A stretch of DNA of 64,000 bases, taken from positions 992,001 through 1,056,000 of the forward strand of contig JADJUW010000001.1 of assembly GCA_016716835.1 (NCBI GenBank), read 5' to 3'. Shown in pieces: positions 53,535-64,000 of the stretch (positions are counted from its first letter, which is position 1; each line of letters begins with the position of its first letter). Both the position numbers and the translations under genes were made by a program. The notes beneath the pieces were generated by a model, which searched no databases, was not told the origin of the DNA, and was given only the letters and a program-made list of their open reading frames with translations. The DNA comes from Myxococcales bacterium. GTDB taxonomy: Bacteria; Myxococcota_A; Polyangia; Haliangiales; Haliangiaceae.

Positions 53535-55285
53535 TGCGCTTGCTCCATGCGTCCTCACGGGCGCTCGGCACGGCGGTGGGTGTAGCCGTCGCGTTATCGG
53601 GCTGCATCGCCCTACCCGAGGACGCAACCTCGCCGCCCGCATCGTGCCAAACCTCCAGCGATTGCCCGAGCGACCAAATTTGTCTCGCGAACCAGTGCTA
53701 CGGCGACCCACCAGGCGGCGCGTTCGGGGTCGTCGTCTCGCCTGCCGGCGCGAGCACGAATGCGTCGCAGGCGTCGTATCCCAACGTGTTTATCTCGGGC
53801 GCGGGCGAGCTGGGCACCTATGCCTTGGCCGATACCATCGTGCTGCCCGGTGCGCTCGCCACCGCGTGCGATGCCTGCGTTGGCCTCGATGGGGTGCAGG
53901 CCTTGCTCACCTTATCGCAGCGCAGCGCCTTTGTGGGAGGCCCCTCAAGCTATACGGCGTTGCCCGTCGATCAGGCGGCGCTAGGCGTGTTTCAGTTCAG
54001 TGTGGCCGCACAGAGCGCGCCGGCGCAGACGGCCTCGCTTGCGATCACCCCGATGAATGCTGAGGGCGCGGCGTGGAGCGCATGGCTGCCAAGCACGCGC
54101 ATTGCCGTTCCCACGCCCTTCTCGGTGCTCTCGCCGCTTAACGTGTTAATCGACGGTCAGGCGCGTCGCGTCGTTGGCCGCGTCGTGCTGAGCAATGCGG
54201 CCCCCGCCGTTGGCTATGAAGTATCGCTGCACGGCAGGTTTGCCACCGACCGCGCGGGCGAGCGCATCTCCGCGGTGGTGACCACAAATGCCGACGGTGA
54301 ATTTTCAGTGCCCGTGTCGCCGCTGGCTTTGTCGCAGGCCGACCTCGTGGTGGCACCGGGCCCGCTGACCATCGCGCCGACGTACAAAACGCCAATCGCG
54401 CTTGGCGACGGCGAGACCGTCGCGGGCGACGTCACGGTCACCATTACGCCGTCGACGTTCGTCACGATTGAGGCCGCGGGCTATGCGAGCAGCGGCACCA
54501 AGGTGGTCCCCGAGGCCGGCCGGGTCATCATCGAGGCGCAGTTTGATCCGGCGCCCAATGCTTCGGCGACGGCCATGTTTCGCGTCGAGGTCCCAATCGA
54601 TGCGACAGGACCAGAAGTCCTCCAGGTGCCCACCGACGCCGCCACGTACTACCTCACGGTGATCCACGCGGGCGCGGGTGAAATCGGCAGCCTCTATCGC
54701 AAGCCAGTCACCCTCGCGCAACTAAAACAAGAGCACGTGCTGCCGAGCCGCACCTCGGTCGTGGGTCGCTTGATGGCGCTGGGAGAACCGGTAGCGGGCG
54801 CGACGCTAACGCTTGTGCCCAGCGTCGGCACGCTGTGGAGCAAGCCTCCCGAGCTGCAGGCCATCATAAGCGCGCAAGCCGCGGCCGCAACCCTGACGGC
54901 GCCCGACGGGTCATACGTGCTGTGGGTCGACACGTCGTGGCACGACCTTGGGAATTGGCGGCTAAGTATCGTGCCACCTGAGGCGTCGCCAACACCCTTG
55001 CCGCGTTGGGCAACGGTGCTCGAACTCGGCGCCGCCGCCTCGAGGGAAATCGACCTGTCGTTGCCCAGCGCCAGCGCCGCCCACGCGCGCGCCATCTTTC
55101 CCAATGGCCGCCCGGCCGAGGGGGCTCGCATCACGCTCTACCGGGTAAATTCGATTAACCCATGCCTCAACAGCGAATTCGCGCCGCCGAGCTGCGAGCT
55201 GCCTGAAGTTGTCGTTGCGTCGGGGATCACCGATGCCAATGGCGACGTGCTGCTAGTCATCCCAAATTCGCTGCCCGCGCTGTAG
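53531..55285 (+). CDS. lipoprotein with SDCP motif and carboxypeptidase-regulatory-like repeats
   Basis: A 584-residue putative lipoprotein (MRLLHASSRALGTAVGVAVA, then LSGC lipobox near residue 25). Just after the anchor is the Cys cluster SCQTSSDCPSDQICLANQCY, typical of myxobacterial surface lipoproteins. The rest is beta-rich; two stretches, around residues 215-285 (RRVVGRVVLSNAAPAVGYEV, then TTNADGEFSVPV) and 415-500 (VVGRLMALGEPVAGATLTLV, then APDGSYVLWVDT), resemble carboxypeptidase-regulatory or transthyretin-like modules. It overlaps the preceding gene by 4 bases, completing a coupled series from 50.1 kb. Probably outer-membrane exposed; function unknown. Confidence 0.75.
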   Translation: MMRLLHASSRALGTAVGVAVALSGCIALPEDATSPPASCQTSSDCPSDQICLANQCYGDPPGGAFGVVVSPAGASTNASQASYPNVFISGAGELGTYALADTIVLPGALATACDACVGLDGVQALLTLSQRSAFVGGPSSYTALPVDQAALGVFQFSVAAQSAPAQTASLAITPMNAEGAAWSAWLPSTRIAVPTPFSVLSPLNVLIDGQARRVVGRVVLSNAAPAVGYEVSLHGRFATDRAGERISAVVTTNADGEFSVPVSPLALSQADLVVAPGPLTIAPTYKTPIALGDGETVAGDVTVTITPSTFVTIEAAGYASSGTKVVPEAGRVIIEAQFDPAPNASATAMFRVEVPIDATGPEVLQVPTDAATYYLTVIHAGAGEIGSLYRKPVTLAQLKQEHVLPSRTSVVGRLMALGEPVAGATLTLVPSVGTLWSKPPELQAIISAQAAAATLTAPDGSYVLWVDTSWHDLGNWRLSIVPPEASPTPLPRWATVLELGAAASREIDLSLPSASAAHARAIFPNGRPAEGARITLYRVNSINPCLNSEFAPPSCELPEVVVASGITDANGDVLLVIPNSLPAL

Positions 55286-55354
55286 CGGCTAACCCCGACA
55301 AACAGGCTCAGGCGCCCCGTTTGCGTGACTGGCCGCAGTAGCGCCAGTCGACGG

Positions 55355-55383
55355 TTGACGCGACAGGGCCATGCGACTATGGT
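55355..55383 (+). promoter_or_regulatory. putative sigma70-type promoter for the RNA helicase gene
   Basis: A -35 hexamer TTGACG (55355-55360), a 17-base spacer, and a -10 hexamer TATGGT (55378-55383) lie in the 281-base intergenic region before the DECD-box helicase gene. This would give a 5' leader of about 175 bases. Long leaders are common for cold-inducible helicase genes, but I see no specific cold-shock box. The element matches four or five of six bases in each hexamer at ideal spacing. Confidence 0.45.
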
Positions 55384-55566
55384 CCCCCCAAATAGCACTA
55401 GACAGACAATCAGCAGATACGTCCACCCGTATGCCCTCCCACGCACGCCTCCCCCGCACCGTCCTAGAAATGGACAACACGCATGCGCGGTATGGCGGCA
55501 CGTCGGCAACGCACGGACACAACACAAGGCGCACCAAACACGTCGCAGCCTGCACGGAAGCCACCT

Positions 55567-58473
55567 ATGTCAACCAATATATCTTTGCTCCCCGAATCCC
55601 CCAACGCTGACCTCCTCGCCACCACCGATGCCCTGCTAGCGGGCAAGCCCGATGCGGGCGCCGACGAACCAAGCGGCGACGAGCAAGTTGTCGCGCCTAC
55701 GTTTGCGGCGCTTAACCTGCACCCCGAGCTGCAGCTTTCGCTCGACGACCTCGGCTACGTCACGCCGACCCCGGTGCAATTCGCGGTGTTTGGCCCGGTC
55801 AGCGCCGGCAAAGATCTCATGGTGCAGTCGCGCACCGGCACGGGCAAGACCACGGCCTTTGGCTTGCCCATCATCAACGCGGTGCACACCGACCTAACCG
55901 GCGTGCAATCGCTCGTGCTCGCGCCGACGCGTGAGCTTGCGATCCAGGTCGCCAAGGAACTCGGTTATCTCGGCAAGCATCGCGGCGTGCGCGTCGAGGC
56001 GATTTACGGCGGCGCGCCGATCGGCAAACAAATTAGCGCGTTGCAAGAAGGCGTTCATATCGTCGTCGGCACGCCGGGCCGCGTGCTCGACCATCTCGCA
56101 CGCAAGACGCTCGACGTCTCCCATCTGCGCACCTTCGTCCTCGACGAATGCGACGAAATGCTGTCGATGGGCTTTTTCGAAGACATCGAGCGCATCACCA
56201 AGCAGCTGCCCAAGCAGCACCAGACGCTGCTCTTCTCGGCGACCATGCCCGACGAAGTCGGCCGCTATGCCAAGCGCTACATGACCAAGCCCGAGACCAT
56301 CTCGCTGTCGGGCGACAACGTCGGCGTCGCGAATATTACGCACCAGTATTACGTCGTCAGCGGCATCGCCCGCATGCGCGACCTGCTCAAGATCTTGTTC
56401 AAGGAAAACCCCGAGAGCGCGATCATTTTCTGCAACATGCGGGATGAGACCACCGCCGTCGCGCGCTTCTTGCGCAAGCAAGGCCTCGACGCCGAAGCGA
56501 TTTCCAGCGATTTGTCGCAGGCCGACCGCGAGCGCGTGATGGAACGCATGCGGCAGCACAATCTTCGCTTCCTCGTCGCAACCGACGTCGCGGCACGCGG
56601 CATCGATATTTCGAACCTGTCGCTGGTCGTCAACTACGCCTTTCCCGATGCGCCCGACATCTATGTTCACCGCACAGGCCGCACCGGCCGCGCTGGCAAA
56701 CACGGCACGGCGGTTTCGCTGGTTGGCCCCAAGGAGCTGGGGTCGTTCTGGTATCTGAAGTTGCAACACAAGATTAAGCCGCAAGAGCTAATCCTGCCGC
56801 CCGATTCCATCCTCGAGGGCAAGCTGCCCGCGCCGCTGCCACCAATTTACGCGCAGCCACGTGATGCCATGTCGGCGCTGCGGCGCGCGCTGGTTGGCGA
56901 ACCGACGGCGGAGCACCGCACCGTCGCGCAACGTATTCTTACCGACGGCGATGCTGAACGCTTGATCGCGCTGCTCATTGGCGAGCGCTTGGCTAAGCAG
57001 GCGCCTAAGATGATGCGAGACGACAGTGCCGACGAGCGAGGCGAACGCAGTGATCGCGGCGAGCGCAGCGACCGCGGCGATCGCCCGCGTTATGGTGATC
57101 GTCCCGAGCGCGGCGACCGCGGCGACCGTCCTCGCTTTGGCGAGCGCTCAGATCGCGATGCGCGAGGCGATCGCGGCGATCGGCCGGCGCGCAGCGAGGG
57201 TGCCGAGCGACATGATCGCAACGACCGCCCAGCGCGTAGTGACCGTCCTGAGTTCGGCGCACGTCCCGAGCGTAGTGACCGCCCCGAGCGCAGCGACCGC
57301 CCAGAGCGTAGCGACCGTCCAGAGTTCGGCGCACGTCCAGAGAGAAGCGACCGTCCGGACCGAGACAACCGTCCAGAGCGCAGCGCTCGCCCAGAACGTA
57401 GCGACCGCCCAGAGCGGCATGACCGCGATCGCGCACCAGCGGCGGCGATCACGGCCGGCGCGGCTCAACCCACCACTTCAGCGGTGGCTGCCGAAACTGC
57501 CCCTGTCCAAGGCGGCAGCGAAAAGCAATTTGGCGGCCGCATCAACCGGGTTTCGCGAGATGGCAGCGCCCCTGCACCAAATCGCGACGCGCAGCCTCGG
57601 CGCGACGAACGCAGCGATCGTAGCGATCGCGCTGATCGCCACACGGCGCCTGCGCGTCCCGCCCATATCGATCACCGTAAAGACGCCACGCCACCGGCAG
57701 CGCCACAAGCCGGGCAGGACGCACGTGGACCGCGACCACCTCGCGACGAACAACGCGGCCAACAAGAAGGCGGGCGCGGCGGCCGCGACCGTGGGCCCGA
57801 TCATCGCGCCCAAGCCGGCCGTGGCGGCGAGCCGCGTCCGCCGCAAAACGACCGCGCCGCGCAAGTTGCCGCGGCAAGCAAAGCCATTGACGCAGACATC
57901 GCGGCCGGCGCCGCGAACTCGGCGGGACCAAAGGCGCCTGCGCGCGAATTCTGGGAAACCTGGGCCGAGGACAAGCAAGCCAAGCCCGCTGCACCAGTTG
58001 CCGCAGTGACGGAAACCGCCGGCGCCAAACACGGCAAGGCAGTCGGCACCAAGCCGGCTCCAGCCGCCAAAGCGACGGCCAAGGACGCGACGAAGGACGT
58101 TGCAAAGGAGGCGACCGTTAAAGCTACACCTGCAGCGAAGGACGCCAAACGCCCGAGCAAGAAAGATGCCGGCAAGAGCGAAAAACCTGCCGCCAAGACC
58201 AAGGGGCCAGACAAACCCGCCGCGGCAAGCAAGCCCGCCGCGGGCAGCCCAAGCCGCATCGTCATCAACGTCGGCAAGTCACATGGCATGACCGCGGATT
58301 CGATCCGCGACCTCGTGCGCGAGCTCGCGGGCGACAAGAGCGCCGACATCGCGTCCGTAATGCTGCGCGATGACTCGGCCGTGATTCGCGTCACCGACGT
58401 CGTAGCGACGACGCTGCTCAAGAAGCCTGGCAAGAAAAAAGTCAAAGGCGTCGCCGTAGCGTTCACTGCCTAA
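55567..58473 (+). CDS. DECD-box ATP-dependent RNA helicase with long repeat tail and DbpA-type RNA-binding domain
   Basis: A 968-residue protein from the ATG at 55567 (MSTNISLLPESPNADLL). Residues 40-430 are the helicase core: Q-motif FAALNLHPELQLSLDDLGYV with VTPTPVQF, motif I SRTGTGKTTAFGLP, Ia APTRELAIQV, II DECDEML (DECD rather than DEAD), III LFSATMP, and VI HRTGRTGRAGKHG. Residues 485-625 are a disordered region dominated by Asp-Arg and Pro-Glu-Arg-Ser units (RSDRPERSDRPERSDRPEF). More Ala/Lys/Pro-rich low complexity runs to about 895. The last 70 residues form a DbpA RNA-binding domain (PSRIVINVGKSHGMTADSIR through KKVKGVAVAF). Role: probably ribosome assembly or RNA remodelling, with the tail able to promote RNA granules (inference). 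Confidence 0.92.
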   Translation: MSTNISLLPESPNADLLATTDALLAGKPDAGADEPSGDEQVVAPTFAALNLHPELQLSLDDLGYVTPTPVQFAVFGPVSAGKDLMVQSRTGTGKTTAFGLPIINAVHTDLTGVQSLVLAPTRELAIQVAKELGYLGKHRGVRVEAIYGGAPIGKQISALQEGVHIVVGTPGRVLDHLARKTLDVSHLRTFVLDECDEMLSMGFFEDIERITKQLPKQHQTLLFSATMPDEVGRYAKRYMTKPETISLSGDNVGVANITHQYYVVSGIARMRDLLKILFKENPESAIIFCNMRDETTAVARFLRKQGLDAEAISSDLSQADRERVMERMRQHNLRFLVATDVAARGIDISNLSLVVNYAFPDAPDIYVHRTGRTGRAGKHGTAVSLVGPKELGSFWYLKLQHKIKPQELILPPDSILEGKLPAPLPPIYAQPRDAMSALRRALVGEPTAEHRTVAQRILTDGDAERLIALLIGERLAKQAPKMMRDDSADERGERSDRGERSDRGDRPRYGDRPERGDRGDRPRFGERSDRDARGDRGDRPARSEGAERHDRNDRPARSDRPEFGARPERSDRPERSDRPERSDRPEFGARPERSDRPDRDNRPERSARPERSDRPERHDRDRAPAAAITAGAAQPTTSAVAAETAPVQGGSEKQFGGRINRVSRDGSAPAPNRDAQPRRDERSDRSDRADRHTAPARPAHIDHRKDATPPAAPQAGQDARGPRPPRDEQRGQQEGGRGGRDRGPDHRAQAGRGGEPRPPQNDRAAQVAAASKAIDADIAAGAANSAGPKAPAREFWETWAEDKQAKPAAPVAAVTETAGAKHGKAVGTKPAPAAKATAKDATKDVAKEATVKATPAAKDAKRPSKKDAGKSEKPAAKTKGPDKPAAASKPAAGSPSRIVINVGKSHGMTADSIRDLVRELAGDKSADIASVMLRDDSAVIRVTDVVATTLLKKPGKKKVKGVAVAFTA
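57030..57440 (+). repeat. tandem Arg/Asp-rich coding repeats inside the RNA helicase gene
   Basis: About 400 bases made of imperfect 12-36 base units such as CGTAGCGACCGCCCAGAG and CGCGGCGACCGCGGCGAC, encoding the Asp-Arg and Pro-Glu-Arg-Ser repeats. All units keep the frame. Other reading frames through this block also stay open, which generates long false proteins on both strands. This is an internal, probably length-variable repeat and not a mobile element or CRISPR. Confidence 0.9.
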
Positions 58474-58539
58474 CCGACCTGGGGGTGCCCCTAATAGGCC
58501 TCCCAGTCCAAAGCACTTTCGGATGAAGTAAGCCAAAAA

Positions 58540-58714
58540 GTCAGCGGCGCGCTATCATACCGGCGGGTGGCGCACGTTGCTTCCGCGAGCATAGATTGCA
58601 CGGCGGTGTTCGTGGCACCGACGGATGTGGATACCACAGCCGTCTCGCCGCGCTCCGGAGGGTCGCTATCTGCGAGCAGGAAGACACGTGCGCCAACCTG
58701 CCGGTTTTAGGGAC
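58540..58714 (+). repeat. dispersed palindromic element, copy C
   Basis: Third copy of the repeat seen at 21.0 and 32.0 kb. It begins GTCAGCGGCGCGCTATCATA, then has the left arm CCGGCGGGTGGCGCACGTTG, the body with CGCGAGCATAGATTGCACGG and the TGTGGATACCACAG centre, and the right arm ending GTGCGCCAACCTGCCGG followed by TTTTAGGGAC. It lies in the 321-base gap between the helicase and uvrA genes, both on the plus strand, so in this case it is between tandem genes. The remaining gap sequence, 58474-58539 and 58715-58794, shows nothing else recognisable. Short open frames inside it are artefacts of the repeat. Confidence 0.87.
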
Positions 58715-58794
58715 AGCCCTAGTCCGAGATCGTCGCTGCACTTTTGAGCAGTAGCCGCCTTGACTAAGCGGTCATTTGACATAGCCTGCACGCG

Positions 58795-61752
<2,958 letters not shown>

Positions 61753-61760
61753 GGAGTCCC

Positions 61761-62486
61761 ATGCGCCATCTCAACGCCCACGACCTGCGCCCACCCGCCC
61801 ATGGCGAACGCCATCGCATTGGCCGCGCCGGCTGGCTGCGCGCCGCGGTGCTTGGCTCCAACGACGCGATTGTCTCGACGGCGAGCTTGTTGCTCGGCGT
61901 CGCGGCCTCCTCGGCGTCCAAGGACGCCATCCTCGTCGCGGGCGTCGCGGGCCTCGTCGCCGGTTCGATGTCGATGGCCGTCGGCGAGTACGTCTCGGTA
62001 AGTTCACAACGAGATGCGGAAAACGCCGACATCGCGCGCGAGCGCAAGGAGCTCGAGGAATTGCCCGAGATCGAGCTCGACGAGCTGACCATGATCTATC
62101 AGCGGCGGGGGCTCGATGCGACGCTGGCACGGCAGGTTGCGGTGCAACTAACCGCGCACGATGGTCTAGGTGCGCACATGCGCGACGAACTCGGCATCGA
62201 TCACGCGACGCTGGCGCGGCCATTTCAGGCGGCGTGGATCTCCGCCGCTAGCTTTGCGACGTTTTCGTTTGTACCGATTGCCGCCTTGCTCGCAGCACCT
62301 GCCTCACTGCGCATCGCGATGATCTTTGGCGTTTCGCTGGCCAGCCTTGCCGGCCTCGGCGCGCTCAGCGGCTATCTCGGCGGCGCGCCTGTTACCCGCG
62401 CGGCTTTGCGCGTAACCCTTGGCGGCGCGCTCGCCATGGGCCTCACCGCGGCGATTGGCCACCTGCTCGGCGTTTCGATCTCGTAA
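61761..62486 (+). CDS. VIT1/CCC1-family membrane transporter
   Basis: A 241-residue membrane protein of the vacuolar iron transporter family, which in bacteria probably exports Fe or Mn. Signatures: the N-terminal WLRAAVLGSNDAIVSTASLL near residue 30, then GVAASSASKDAILVAGVAGL and AGSMSMAVGEYVSVSSQRDA near 68-85, an acidic, soluble segment of about 70 residues (ERKELEELPEIELDELTMIY, where metal-binding Glu/Asp are expected), and three further membrane helices (FATFSFVPIAALLAAPA, MIFGVSLASLAGLGALSG, LRVTLGGALAMGLTAAIGHL). It follows uvrA by 8 bases, and ogt follows it by 6 bases, so the three may be co-transcribed. Confidence 0.9.
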   Translation: MRHLNAHDLRPPAHGERHRIGRAGWLRAAVLGSNDAIVSTASLLLGVAASSASKDAILVAGVAGLVAGSMSMAVGEYVSVSSQRDAENADIARERKELEELPEIELDELTMIYQRRGLDATLARQVAVQLTAHDGLGAHMRDELGIDHATLARPFQAAWISAASFATFSFVPIAALLAAPASLRIAMIFGVSLASLAGLGALSGYLGGAPVTRAALRVTLGGALAMGLTAAIGHLLGVSIS

Positions 62487-62492
62487 CCGACA

Positions 62493-63023
62493 ATGGCGAT
62501 GATGACGCTCCATTACGCGATCGCAGCATGTTCGCTTGGCCGCGTCTTGGTCGCGGCGAATCACCGTGGCCTGTGCGCCTTGTTGCTCGGAGACGACGAC
62601 GATGCGCTGATCGCCGATCTGGCGGCGCGATTTCCGCGCGCCCACCTCATCGCGGATGGTGATGCGGTCGCGTCGATGATGTCGGCCGCGCGTGCCCTCG
62701 TCGACGGGGCGCCAGTGGTGGCAGCCCCTCCGCTCGAGCCCGTCGGCACTGAATTTCAGAAACTCGTGTGGCACGCGCTAGGCGCCATACCCGCCGGCAA
62801 AACCGTCACCTATGGCCACCTGGCGCAAGCGATCGGCCGGCCATCAGCCACGCGCGCCGTGGCGCAGGCCTGCGGCGCCAATCCCATCGCGATTGCCATC
62901 CCGTGCCATCGCGTCGTGCGCAGCGATGGCGCGCTCGCGGGCTACCGCTGGGGCATCGAGCGCAAGCGCGAACTGCTGCGGCGCGAGCGCTTGGCTCGCC
63001 CTGGCGACGCGTTGTCGCTCTGA
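62493..63023 (+). CDS. ogt: methylated-DNA-protein-cysteine methyltransferase
   Basis: Repairs O6-alkylguanine by irreversible transfer to a Cys. It has 176 residues. The active-site motif AIAIPCHRVVRSDGALAGYR near residue 135 contains the acceptor Cys in PCHRVV, preceded by the winged-helix segment KTVTYGHLAQAIGRPSATRA with its Arg finger. The N-terminal domain is LGRVLVAANHRGLCALLLGD, with ARFPRAHLIADGDAVASM. A typical Ogt/AGT without an Ada-type N-terminal extension. Together with uvrA just upstream this forms a small DNA-repair group. Confidence 0.95.
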   Translation: MAMMTLHYAIAACSLGRVLVAANHRGLCALLLGDDDDALIADLAARFPRAHLIADGDAVASMMSAARALVDGAPVVAAPPLEPVGTEFQKLVWHALGAIPAGKTVTYGHLAQAIGRPSATRAVAQACGANPIAIAIPCHRVVRSDGALAGYRWGIERKRELLRRERLARPGDALSL

Positions 63024-63033
63024 TCGTAAAATG

Positions 63034-63579
63034 TTACGGCTGGCAAACGGACCGTCCTGACCACCCGTGGTCGAGCACTTGCGTCACCAGCCGCGGCAAA
63101 CTGCCCGCCGCACCAGGCATATCAAATTTGCGAGGCAAAAATTCGTCTTCGGCCACGGGGCTCCAAATGCTGCCGCACATGACGCTTGCTACCACGCGAC
63201 CCTCGGCCAGCGATAGCTTGATGATGCCTTGGCTCAGGCCTGCGGTTTCGCAATCGCAGCCGGCGCTACGCTGCTCGCTCTCGAGTGCGCGCCACACTGA
63301 AAGCGCATCCAACTCGGCGCTATCTTCAGCGTAGGCGCACCAGCGCAGCGACGCGTAGATGCCCTCAATAGCACCAGCGTGCAGTTGCGGGTCAACCACC
63401 ACGACCAGGCGAGGATCGCATTTCGCCGCTGCGACGGCGACGTTGCCAGCTAGCACTGGCTGTGGCGACGGGCTAGCCGAGGCCGAGCTAGCGGCCTGCG
63501 ACGCGGCCGGGGGCCGGGCTGAGCAAGCAAGCATGCTCCCTAACAAAGCAAGCAAGCACAACCTATAGACATTGAGCAT
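63034..63579 (-). CDS. putative lipoprotein, unknown function
   Basis: A 181-residue protein from the ATG at 63579, with a signal peptide MLNVYRLCLLALLGSMLAC whose lipobox ends at Cys 19, followed by a Ser/Ala/Pro-rich spacer (AASQAASSASASPSPQPVL). The mature part has several Cys (CDPRLVVVVDPQLH, LRWCAYAEDS, AGCDCETAGLS, VMCGSIW and a final VCQP), which suggests disulfide bonding. A beta-alpha pattern is visible, but no known family. It is convergent with ogt (10 bases between the stops). Confidence 0.68.
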   Translation of the reverse strand: MLNVYRLCLLALLGSMLACSARPPAASQAASSASASPSPQPVLAGNVAVAAAKCDPRLVVVVDPQLHAGAIEGIYASLRWCAYAEDSAELDALSVWRALESEQRSAGCDCETAGLSQGIIKLSLAEGRVVASVMCGSIWSPVAEDEFLPRKFDMPGAAGSLPRLVTQVLDHGWSGRSVCQP

Positions 63580-63642
63580 CCACGGTCTAACGCCGCACGA
63601 TCGCAAACGATCTTCCCTGAAGAAACATATTATTCAGCGCGT

Positions 63643-64000
63643 CTACAGCTCGTTTGCGCTAAACGTCAACACGCCCGGCATTTCGCTATCACAAAGCAGC
63701 ATCGCAAGGCGGTCGACGCCAAGCGCGATGCCGCTGGCGGCCGGCATGCCCTCGGCGAGCGCTGCTAAAAACGCTTCGTCGATGGGATACTCGGCAAAGC
63801 CGCGAGCGCGGCGCTGCGCGAGGTCTAGCTCGAAGCGCGCGCGCTGTTCAACCGGATCGGTCAGCTCGCCAAACGCGTTGCACAGCTCAAGGCCGCCGAT
63901 ATAGGCCTCAAAGCGCTCAGCGAGATGGGGCGCGCCGGGGATACGCCTGGCCAAGGCGGCAAGCTCCACCGGCCACGCCTCGACGATGATGGGATGCGGC
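63643..64000 (-). CDS. epmA: elongation factor P lysine ligase, EpmA/GenX type (5' end outside window)
   Basis: C-terminal 118 residues of a class II lysyl-tRNA-synthetase-like enzyme that attaches beta-lysine to elongation factor P. The frame stays open to the window edge, reading PHPIIVEAWPVELAALA, then AERFEAYIGGLELCNAFGEL, TDPVEQRARFELDLAQR and GFAEYPIDEAFLAALAEGMP. The class II motif 3 region follows, ASGIALGVDRLAMLLCDSEM, with the ATP-binding Arg. The sequence resembles EpmA (GenX/PoxA) more than full lysyl-tRNA synthetase, because the region ends shortly after motif 3 with GVLTFSANEL. The upstream part with the anticodon-domain question lies outside. The distinction from LysS therefore rests on this end only. 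Confidence 0.82.
   Translation of the reverse strand, partial: PHPIIVEAWPVELAALARRIPGAPHLAERFEAYIGGLELCNAFGELTDPVEQRARFELDLAQRRARGFAEYPIDEAFLAALAEGMPAASGIALGVDRLAMLLCDSEMPGVLTFSANEL

Noticed and set aside
57026..58009. 327-residue frame overlapping the RNA helicase repeats
   Set aside because: Shifted frame through the Asp-Arg repeat array; repeats keep several frames open. The helicase frame has the conserved domains at both ends.
58541..58741. Small minus-strand protein of 66 residues before uvrA, similar to one at 31881-32096
   Set aside because: The similarity comes from the shared palindromic repeat, not from selection on a protein: the two differ by indels and have no ribosome-binding site.

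Overview
The window is GC-rich chromosomal DNA from what is most likely a myxobacterium-like organism (phylum Myxococcota). The evidence is the combination of a Ser/Thr kinase with a PEGA tail, an FHA-GAF-sigma54 activator, several lipoproteins with Cys-rich CGNG or SDCP motifs, TPR proteins ending in membrane segments, and a reductase-ligase-carrier-acyltransferase fusion of a kind known to me from Myxococcus. I cannot place it more finely from sequence alone. Genes are tightly packed, many overlap by 4 bases (ATGA), and I see no rRNA, CRISPR array, intact insertion sequence or prophage.

Layout. 1-3.3 kb: the end of an RsbU-type phosphatase, ribosomal proteins L33 and L28, and two lipoproteins. 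3.2-16 kb, minus strand: a head-to-tail series running from a HAD phosphatase through a LarA-like protein, a 1521-residue four-activity lipid enzyme, an NAD-dependent epimerase and pdxJ to sucA-sucB. 16-21 kb: a TPR/double cNMP-domain protein, a pabC-like gene, and a glycosyltransferase, PilZ and DciA set. 21-28 kb, minus strand: a complete tryptophan operon in the order trpE-G-D-C-F-B-A with overlapping or nearly abutting genes. 28-31.4 kb: glyA, convergent with accD-folC. 31.5-35.2 kb: a pseudo-receiver, a Crp-like regulator, a degenerate glycosyltransferase, and purM-purN. 35.6 kb: initiator tRNA-Met. 35.8-43.1 kb: a Cys-rich lipoprotein, a HAD hydrolase, a MaoC hydratase, a CysQ-like phosphatase, a TPR membrane protein and the PEGA kinase. 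43.2-46.1 kb: tldD-pmbA, with pmbA frameshifted. 46.1-50 kb: the rluB-scpB-scpA-M50 protease group. 50.1-55.3 kb: a translationally coupled series of TPR protein, sigma54 activator and two lipoproteins. 55.5-64 kb: a DECD-box RNA helicase, uvrA, a VIT-type transporter, ogt, a lipoprotein and the end of epmA.

The main non-gene feature is a family of about 150-175 bp palindromic elements, present at least three times (about 21.0, 32.0 and 58.6 kb). Each copy lies just past a gene end, and two of them lie between convergent genes. The copy at 32.0 kb has both of its arms duplicated.

The points most worth following up are the four-activity lipid enzyme with its LarA-like and HAD partners, the palindromic repeat family, the single-base disruption of pmbA, and a near-consensus sigma54 promoter motif directly after the sigma54-activator gene. 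Start codons were chosen from homology, gene spacing and signal-peptide logic. All family assignments come from motif recognition without database searches.
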